This document shows, in pieces, positions 58,186 through 64,000 of a stretch of 64,000 bases of DNA. Position 1 is the stretch's first letter. Every line of letters begins with the position of its first letter. The notes below the pieces were generated by a model. It saw only the letters and a list, made by a program, of their open reading frames with translations, had not been told where the DNA came from and did not search any database. Position numbers and translations under genes: made by a program. This DNA comes from Pseudomonas fortuita. GTDB taxonomy: Bacteria; Pseudomonadota; Gammaproteobacteria; Pseudomonadales; Pseudomonadaceae. The DNA lies in NCBI RefSeq assembly GCF_026898135.2, contig NZ_CP114035.2, positions 5,187,501 to 5,251,500 of the forward strand, written 5' to 3'.

Positions 58186-59727
58186 TCAGGCCACCGCACG
58201 CGGCGGATAGACCCGGGTAGGCACGAAAGGAATCAGGCAGATCAGCGCCACGGCAATGCAGGCCAGGACCAGGTACAGGTCAGCCGAGGTCAGTACCAGC
58301 GCCTGGTCGTGGATGCGCCTGGCCAAGCCCGCAGCGCTGTCGTCGACCAGCGGGGCGTTGCCCAGGCTGTCCACCAGGTGGTTGGAATGAAAGTGCCGGC
58401 GCAGGGTGCCAACGGCATCCAGCAGGCCACCGGCGATCACGGCGGCCAGGCCTTTCACGGTGTTGAACCAGCTGGAGGCGAACGGGCCTTCCTGCGGCGT
58501 CATGCCGTTGGTGGACAGCATCAGCAGCGGCAGCACCGCCATCGGCTGGCCGAACACCTGCAACAGGTAGAACGGGTAGAAGTCGCCACGGATCCACTCG
58601 CTGGTCAGCAGGCTGCTGCCGACACAGGACACCGCCAGCATCGCCAGGCCAATACCCAGCACCCAGCGGCAGTCCACCGCGCGGATGTTGCACAACGCCG
58701 CCGTCAGCGGCAGGGCGATCAACTGCGGCATGGCCACCAGCATCATCAACGGGCTGGTCTGCGCCGGGCGGTAGCCTTGGATCTGCGCCAGGTAGGCAGA
58801 GGGGATGCTGCCCACACCCGACAGCACGATCAGCACACCGGCCAAGGTCACCAATGCAAAACTCAGGTTGCGCCGCTGCAGCATGCGCAACTGGAAGAAC
58901 GGCAACGGCTCGGACCACTCGTTGTACATGAACAGCACCAGCAACAGCAGGCCACCGCCCAGCAGCCAGCAGATCAGCGGCGAATCGAACCAGCCCCAGC
59001 GGTCGCCCAGCGACAGGCCCAGCACGATGCAGCTGATGGCCGGCAGGCCAAGCAGCACGCCACGCCAGTCGAACTGCTTGAAACGCTCCAGGCGCAGCGG
59101 GTCCTGTGGCAGGCCCCAGCCGACGCAAACGATGGCCAGCAGCGAGGGCAGGATGATCTGCCAGAACGCCCATTGCCAACCGACATATTCGGTCCACAGC
59201 CCCGCCAGTGGTGTGCCGAGGTTGGGGCCGAAGGTGGCAGTCAGGGCGTAGCAGGCCAGGCCATAGACCTTGATACCTGGTGGCAAAAAGCGCAGGGCCA
59301 CGCTCATCAGCATCGGCGGCAGGGCTCCCGAGGCAAAGCCCTGCAGCACACGCAGCAGCATCAGGCTGTGCAGGTTGGGGGCGAACGGTTGCAACAGGCC
59401 GAGCACGGCGAACAGGGCGATTGCGCTCATGGTGAAGCGCCGCAGCGAGAAGGTGGTGGCCAGCCAGGGCGCAAAGGCCATGGCCGAGACCGAGGCGGCG
59501 CTGTACACCGCCAGCAACCAGGCGCCTTCGTCGGCACCGATGCCCATGGCACCGCGGATATCGGCGAGGGAAATCTTGGTGACCGACTCGTTCAGGCCTG
59601 CACACAGCACGGCCAGCAACACACCGAACAGCCCGACCACCACCTGCAGGCCAAACGCCGTCTGCGCAGGTGCGGCCGGCGCGGGGGCGGCGGCCAGCGC
59701 CGCAGAGGGCGCGGTCAGGGAACTCAT
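58186..59727 (-). CDS. EmrB-like drug:H+ antiporter (MFS, DHA2, 14 helices)
   Basis: This 513-residue inner-membrane pump of the 14-TMS drug-antiporter family has an Ala/Pro-rich N-terminal tail before the first helix. Characteristic features are the motif-A-like loop after helix 2 and LNESVTKISLADIRGAMG in helix 1 (EmrB-type). PSAYLAQIQGYRPAQTSPLM appears in the second half. The order MFS, fusion protein, outer-membrane factor gives a complete tripartite exporter, probably for aromatic or hydrophobic toxicants. Confidence 0.92.
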   Translation of the reverse strand: MSSLTAPSAALAAAPAPAAPAQTAFGLQVVVGLFGVLLAVLCAGLNESVTKISLADIRGAMGIGADEGAWLLAVYSAASVSAMAFAPWLATTFSLRRFTMSAIALFAVLGLLQPFAPNLHSLMLLRVLQGFASGALPPMLMSVALRFLPPGIKVYGLACYALTATFGPNLGTPLAGLWTEYVGWQWAFWQIILPSLLAIVCVGWGLPQDPLRLERFKQFDWRGVLLGLPAISCIVLGLSLGDRWGWFDSPLICWLLGGGLLLLVLFMYNEWSEPLPFFQLRMLQRRNLSFALVTLAGVLIVLSGVGSIPSAYLAQIQGYRPAQTSPLMMLVAMPQLIALPLTAALCNIRAVDCRWVLGIGLAMLAVSCVGSSLLTSEWIRGDFYPFYLLQVFGQPMAVLPLLMLSTNGMTPQEGPFASSWFNTVKGLAAVIAGGLLDAVGTLRRHFHSNHLVDSLGNAPLVDDSAAGLARRIHDQALVLTSADLYLVLACIAVALICLIPFVPTRVYPPRAVA

Positions 59728-59843
59728 GGGAATACATCTCCAGCAACAATTTCAGGGCTGGGGCAAGTTTAAGAAGGTCGAATGCTGACGAAAACTGACT
59801 TGTTGATAGTTGTATATTGCGTCAGACGCAATCGATGCCGAAA

Positions 59844-60749
59844 TCACGGGTCTATGCGGCCACACGCTTTCAACGTCTGGCGCAACCAACGGTGCGCGGG
59901 GTCGTTGTCAAAGCGCGGGTGCCACGCCTGCATCACATTGACCTTCTCCAACGGCACCGGGATCTCGAACGAGCGCAATGGCAACTTCAACCGCTGCACG
60001 CTGTTGAGGATATTGGCGGGTATCGGCAGGATCAGGTCCGAATCCGGCAGCGAGAACATCGCCGAATGGAAACTGGTGGTGATCAGGGCCACTCGACGTT
60101 CCACCTTGTGATTGGCCAACGCCACATCAATGGGTCCATTGGCCCGGCCGCGTCGGGACACGCTGATCTGCGGGTAGGCGGCAAATCGCTCAGGGGTGAT
60201 CGGGGCGTCGAAGATCGGGTGCCCCTCCCGCGCCAGGCCCACGAAGTAGGTGTTGAACAGGCTCTGCACCTTGATTTCCGGCCCCAGCTCAATGGCCGAG
60301 CTGATGATCAGGTCGATATGCCCGTTGCGCAGCACCGCATCATCGTCACCACTGCCCTCCGGGACGAACCGCAACACCGTACGCGGCGCCTGGGCCAGCA
60401 TCATGCGCAGCAGCTGAGCGCCGTACAGGGCAATGAACAGATCATTGGTGCGGATGTTGAAGGCACGGTCCAGGTTAACCAGGTCGACATCGTCACGGCT
60501 GCGAAACACCTGCCCGGCCTGCTCTACCAGCCCATGCACCTGCTCGCGCAAGGCCAGCGCCCGCGGCGTCGGCACCAGGCCACGGCCGGCGCGCACCAGG
60601 ATGGGGTCACCCAGGGCATCGCGAATGCGCCCCAAGGTGCGGCTCATGGCGGCCGGGCTCAGGTTCATGCGCTGCGCTGCGCCCACGACGCTGCCTTCGT
60701 CGAGCAGGGCATCGAGGGCGACGAGCAGGTTCATGTCCGGGAGTTGCAT
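59844..60749 (-). CDS. LysR-type regulator next to the efflux operon
   Basis: This 301-residue LysR-type protein has a helix-turn-helix (SVVGAAQRMNLSPAAMSRTL) in the first 60 residues. A NodD/LinR-like effector domain follows, with FVGLAREGHPIFDAPITPE. It is transcribed in the same direction as, and 116 bases before, the MFS gene, so the gap between them may hold its operator. Effector unknown. Confidence 0.9.
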   Translation of the reverse strand: MQLPDMNLLVALDALLDEGSVVGAAQRMNLSPAAMSRTLGRIRDALGDPILVRAGRGLVPTPRALALREQVHGLVEQAGQVFRSRDDVDLVNLDRAFNIRTNDLFIALYGAQLLRMMLAQAPRTVLRFVPEGSGDDDAVLRNGHIDLIISSAIELGPEIKVQSLFNTYFVGLAREGHPIFDAPITPERFAAYPQISVSRRGRANGPIDVALANHKVERRVALITTSFHSAMFSLPDSDLILPIPANILNSVQRLKLPLRSFEIPVPLEKVNVMQAWHPRFDNDPAHRWLRQTLKACGRIDP

Positions 60750-60876
60750 GGCCGTTTTCCATTACAGCTGTGGGAAACGCGATGGTAGCAGGTTGGTGGA
60801 TTGCATCAGACGCAATGCGCTCTTGCGTGGTGGGGCATTTATTCACTGGGCACGTTTGGCCATAAATGGGTGATGG

Positions 60877-60988
60877 GCAGGTCGGGCCCTTTCGCGGGGC
60901 AAGCCCGCTCCCACAGTTACTCCACAGCGTTTGGGCATTTTGGGAGTCCTGTGGGAGCGGGCTTGCCCCGCGAAAGGGCCCGACCTGC
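60877..60988. repeat. perfect 40-bp inverted repeat (REP pair)
   Basis: The left arm (60877-60916) and right arm (60949-60988) are exact reverse complements over 40 bases, separated by 32 bases. Each arm is a full REP unit (CCTTTCGCGGGGCAAGCCCG). It separates the LysR gene from the divergent universal stress gene. Confidence 0.95.
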
Positions 60989-61021
60989 AAGCACATTACT
61001 CAGCCTCAGCCAAGGATCCCC

Positions 61022-61474
61022 ATGCCCAGCCCCGTCCTGATCGCCATCGACGCCTCCCCTGCTTCCAGCGCCCTGCTCACCCTCGCGCGCCGCTACTGCC
61101 GCCCCGGTGAACACGAACTGCACGTGCTGCTGGCCATCGATTCCACCTTCGCCGTGCATGAGCAACCTGCGCCCTACACCGCCGAGGAACTGGAAGAATA
61201 CCCCGCCGCCTGCGAGGAACAGCAGCATGCCGACCACGCCGTAGCCGCGGCCGTGCGCGAGCTGCAGCAAGCCGGCTTCACCTGCCAGGGGTGCATGGTG
61301 GCCGGCCAGCCCGTTGATGTGATTGTGGCCAAGGCGCAGGAATTGAACTGCGAGCTGATCATCATGGGCCACCGTCACCTGACACGGTTGGGGCGGTTGC
61401 TCGACCCGTCGATCAGCTCGAAGGTGATCGATCAGGTCCAGGTACCTGTGTTGGTGGGGGCGACGAGTGTATGA
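61022..61474 (+). CDS. universal stress protein (UspA family)
   Basis: This 150-residue single-domain Usp begins MPSPVLIAIDASPASSALL. The nucleotide-binding signature near the C-terminus, IIMGHRHLTRLGRLLDPSIS followed by VPVLVG, is of the ATP-binding type. The open frame extends upstream through the 40-bp inverted repeat, but the family start and an AAGGA five bases before the ATG fix this start. Confidence 0.92.
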   Translation: MPSPVLIAIDASPASSALLTLARRYCRPGEHELHVLLAIDSTFAVHEQPAPYTAEELEEYPAACEEQQHADHAVAAAVRELQQAGFTCQGCMVAGQPVDVIVAKAQELNCELIIMGHRHLTRLGRLLDPSISSKVIDQVQVPVLVGATSV

Positions 61475-61510
61475 ATCGGGACATGTGCCACCTTACGGGC
61501 AACACATCTC

Positions 61511-62371
61511 TCAAGGCGAACTCGGCTTCACCACCACCGTACACGTCGTCCCCGCCGCCAGCAAAAACCCTTCCGGCACTTCATCGATGTGAATACGCAC
61601 CGGCACCCGCTGTGCCAGGCGCACCCAGTTGAAGGTGGGGTTCACATCGGCGATCAGCTCGCGGCTTTGTGGGTTGTCGCGGTCATAGATGCCGCGGGCA
61701 ATGCTCTCCACATGCCCCTTGATCCGCTCGCCGCTCATCATCTGCAACTCGGCCTGGTCACCCACCTTCACGTGCGGCAGCTTGGTCTCCTCGAAGAACC
61801 CGTACACCCAGAACGAATTTTCGTCGACCACCGCCATCACCGCCTCACCGGTGCGCGCGTAGTCGCCCTTGTGGATATTCAGGTTGGTCACGTAGCCATC
61901 CACTGTGGCGACGATATGCGTGCGCTTGAGGTTCAGCTCGGCTGCCGCCAGTTCGGCAAGGGCTTGCTGGTAGTCTGCCTGGGCGGAGTTGGCGATGTTG
62001 CTGGCGTCGTCACGGTTTTCCTTGGAGATCACCAGGTTGTCCATGTCGGCACGGCGCTTGGCGTTGACCTTGCGCATTTCCCAGGTGGCCTTGCGTGACG
62101 CCACCATGGCCTTGGCCTGGTCGACCGCCAACTGGTAGTGCTCGGGGTCGATCTGGATCAGCAGGTCGCCCTTCTTCACCCGCTGGTTGTCCTTGACCGG
62201 TACGTCCACCACGTAGCCTGGCACATCGGCAGCGACGTTGATGATGTCGGCGCGTACGCGGCCGTCGCGGGTCCACGGCGTGGTCATGTAGTGCAGCCAC
62301 AACTGGCGACCGATGGCCACGGCAGCGACCAGCACCAGCAGGGTGGCGATCAGGCTGAAGAACTTTTTCAT
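61511..62371 (-). CDS. AaeA-like membrane fusion protein (aromatic acid efflux)
   Basis: This 286-residue HlyD-family adaptor closely resembles E. coli AaeA. It has an N-terminal anchor (FFSLIATLLVLVAAVAIG), the typical LHYMTTPWTRDGRVRADI, lipoyl halves VAADVPGYVVDVPVKDNQRV and HIVATVDGYVTNLNIHKGDY, and FWVYGFFEETKLPHVKVGD. It pairs with the FUSC pump and the DUF1656 protein encoded just upstream. Confidence 0.93.
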   Translation of the reverse strand: MKKFFSLIATLLVLVAAVAIGRQLWLHYMTTPWTRDGRVRADIINVAADVPGYVVDVPVKDNQRVKKGDLLIQIDPEHYQLAVDQAKAMVASRKATWEMRKVNAKRRADMDNLVISKENRDDASNIANSAQADYQQALAELAAAELNLKRTHIVATVDGYVTNLNIHKGDYARTGEAVMAVVDENSFWVYGFFEETKLPHVKVGDQAELQMMSGERIKGHVESIARGIYDRDNPQSRELIADVNPTFNWVRLAQRVPVRIHIDEVPEGFLLAAGTTCTVVVKPSSP

Positions 62372-62381
62372 CGAAGGATTC

Positions 62382-62582
62382 TCACCAGTAGACAGTAAGC
62401 GCCATGGCGCCGAACAGGCAGACGAACAGGCTCAGGCGCAACAGCGCCGGGTGCCAGAAGAAGCGGTAGCCATCATGGCTGGCAATGAACCGGTCCAGGC
62501 CCCAGGCCAGGCCCAGGGCGAACAGGAACATCAAGGTCATGGTGGGCATGTAAACGCCATGAAAGGCGATCTCACGGGGCAT
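62382..62582 (-). CDS. AaeX-like small membrane protein (DUF1656)
   Basis: This 66-residue protein has two membrane helices (MTLMFLFALGLAWGL and LRLSLFVCLFGAMALTVYW) and starts MPREIAFHGVYMP, the DUF1656 signature. Such proteins accompany AaeAB-type pumps; their function is unknown. The start overlaps the end of the FUSC gene by 11 bases and it ends 10 bases before the fusion-protein gene. Confidence 0.9.
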   Translation of the reverse strand: MPREIAFHGVYMPTMTLMFLFALGLAWGLDRFIASHDGYRFFWHPALLRLSLFVCLFGAMALTVYW

Positions 62583-64000
62583 GGTGCAATCCTTTCGCCG
62601 GTGCCAGTGGCGACTGTGGGTCGAGCAAGGAGGAACGGATGAAGTGCAGGTAGCTCTGCGCGCGGCGCAGTACCGAGGTGTCGAAATGACGGGCGAACGG
62701 TTCGTCGGTGGCCTGCACCCTGGCAATGGCATGGTCCACGGCGACCAGGGCGCGTTCGTGGTTGCTGGCATTTGGCTGCAAGAACAAACGTGTCAGGGCA
62801 CGGCCCATGACGCGGATGGCCTGGCGCCACGGCTGCGACTCGGCGTAGGCCGGGTGCACCGGTGCGCGAGCTTGTTCCTTGCGCAGCTCGATCACGGCGT
62901 GGCCGATTTCCAGCACGGTGAACATCCAGCCCATCAGTTGGCTCTGCACCTGCGGCTTGCCAGCCGCCAGGCCATAGGCCTGGTGCAGCAGGTCGCGGGT
63001 ACGGCTTTCGAAGGCCGTACCGATACCGCGCAGGCGGCCACTGATGGCGAACAGCACCTGCTCGCGCAGCTCCTGCTCCAGGCGGTTCCACAACCAGCGG
63101 CTGTTGGGCGGCAGGATGATCGCCCCGGCGGCGGCACAAACGAACATGCCGATGACCATGCCGATGTAGTCGTTGATGAAGGTGTACGGGTCATACACCG
63201 TCAGGTTGTTCGGCACCGAGCCAATCGCGAAGAACACCAGCAGGCCGATGCCGTAACCGGCATAGGCAGGGCGCGACGAAAGGAACGCGCCCAGCACGAA
63301 CACCGGCGCCAGCACCATGCACAGCAGCGGGAAACCGTCGATCCAGGGGAACACGAAGAAGGTTTCGAAGAAGCCGACAAAGGCGCCGATGGCTGTGCCG
63401 CAGGCCATCTGGAACGACATGCGCTTGGGGTTGGGTGACGCCGCCGAAAGGCCCACGGTAACCGTGGCGATGAGGGTCATCATGGCGCCGCTGGGCCAGT
63501 CGCTGAGCAGCCAGTAGCTGCCCAGCAGCAACAGCACCGCCGAGGCGCGTACACCGGCGGCCAGCGACACCAGCCAGCTGGTCTGCGCCACGTAGGGCTC
63601 GTCCCACTGTTCGCGCTCATGCCTGTGCGCGGCCAGCGAGGCGTGGGTTTGGGCGTAGCTGAACATCTCGTCGACGAAGCGGTACAGCAGTTCGAAGGCG
63701 GTGTGGAAATCGAGGAGGTCGGATTCGCTGGGGTCGGTCGCCAGGTACTCGGCGCGCAGGCCCCGCACCTGCGCTTGCAGCCCCTCTTTGTAGGCAGCCA
63801 GTTCCAGGGTCAGGCGCAGTGCATCGGCGTCGGTCAACGCCCGGCCCACGTAAGGCTGCAGCAGCTCCACCAAGGTGTTCAGGCCTGGCTCGATGGCGCT
63901 GACGATCTGCAGCGGGCCACGGGCGCGCAGGCGCTCCAGCAAACGGTGCAGGGCGTTGAAGCGCGTGGTAATGGCCATGAACTCGCTGTTCATCCGTACC
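62572..64000 (-). CDS. FUSC-family aromatic acid exporter (AaeB-like), 5' end outside window
   Basis: This is the C-terminal part (at least 475 residues) of an inner-membrane fusaric-acid-resistance/AaeB-type transporter, normally about 650-730 residues. The visible part contains the end of a cytosolic domain and then a block of membrane helices (ASAVLLLLGSYWLLSDWPSG, GAMMTLIATVTVGLSAASPN, MVIGMFVCAAAGAIILPP). A helical cytosolic C-terminus follows. The frame is open to the right edge, so the ATG near 63993 is internal. It heads the pump-DUF1656-fusion protein operon. Confidence 0.9.
   Translation of the reverse strand, partial: VRMNSEFMAITTRFNALHRLLERLRARGPLQIVSAIEPGLNTLVELLQPYVGRALTDADALRLTLELAAYKEGLQAQVRGLRAEYLATDPSESDLLDFHTAFELLYRFVDEMFSYAQTHASLAAHRHEREQWDEPYVAQTSWLVSLAAGVRASAVLLLLGSYWLLSDWPSGAMMTLIATVTVGLSAASPNPKRMSFQMACGTAIGAFVGFFETFFVFPWIDGFPLLCMVLAPVFVLGAFLSSRPAYAGYGIGLLVFFAIGSVPNNLTVYDPYTFINDYIGMVIGMFVCAAAGAIILPPNSRWLWNRLEQELREQVLFAISGRLRGIGTAFESRTRDLLHQAYGLAAGKPQVQSQLMGWMFTVLEIGHAVIELRKEQARAPVHPAYAESQPWRQAIRVMGRALTRLFLQPNASNHERALVAVDHAIARVQATDEPFARHFDTSVLRRAQSYLHFIRSSLLDPQSPLAPAKGLHHAP

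Noticed and set aside
60866..61021. Longer universal stress protein starting before the inverted repeat
   Set aside because: The added segment is translated REP sequence; family proteins start at the inner methionine.

Overview
The window looks like a chromosome segment of a Pseudomonas from the P. putida / P. fluorescens side of the genus. The reasons are the high-GC codon use, a complete alginate cluster in the classical order (algD-8-44-K-E-G-X-L-I-J-F-A), a P. putida-type methionine gamma-lyase (Cys116 and Lys211 at the canonical positions) beside its Lrp-type regulator, AlgW, AapJQMP and about thirteen loci of the P. putida REP palindrome family. No tRNA, rRNA, insertion sequence, prophage or CRISPR array is visible.

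Positions 1-16800 are mostly housekeeping. They hold the RNase P RNA, rsmI, the divergent lpoA-yraN-diaA/gmhA-BON lipoprotein run, a small YgdI/R lipoprotein, sspAB, the cytochrome bc1 operon petABC, rpsI-rplM, a Tas-like aldo/keto reductase, an AraC/DJ-1 regulator, zapE, trpS, an alpha/beta hydrolase and zapG. Positions 16800-24900 carry sulfur metabolism (mdeA/mdeR, cysD-cysNC). Between these lies a small, more A/T-rich island with an orphan colicin-type nuclease domain that has lost its catalytic histidines, translationally coupled to an intact Im9-like immunity gene. A NIF3-family gene and the DegS-like protease gene algW follow.

Positions 24900-37140 hold the general amino-acid ABC transporter aapJQMP behind a convincing sigma-54 promoter, a carboxylesterase, rhlB, moaCDE, phoH, a deacetylase-like protein lacking its key aspartates, and yaaA. 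The rhlB/moaE junction carries a fresh 276-bp head-to-tail duplication with only four mismatches, which leaves truncated copies of both gene ends.

Positions 37140-54115 are the alginate locus. An 865-bp gene-free stretch precedes algD and contains an AlgU-type promoter about 440 nt upstream of the start codon. AlgD and AlgA make GDP-mannuronate; Alg8/Alg44 polymerise it under c-di-GMP control; AlgK/AlgX/AlgG/AlgL/AlgE form the periplasmic and outer-membrane export and modification machine; AlgI/AlgJ/AlgF with AlgX acetylate it. AlgW, encoded 13 kb upstream, belongs to the proteolytic cascade that releases AlgU. A REP pair interrupts the operon between algL and algI. From 54200 to the end come a small membrane protein, an SDR, a complete LysR-linked EmrAB-TolC-like efflux operon, a universal stress protein and an AaeXAB-like aromatic acid efflux operon whose first gene runs off the window.
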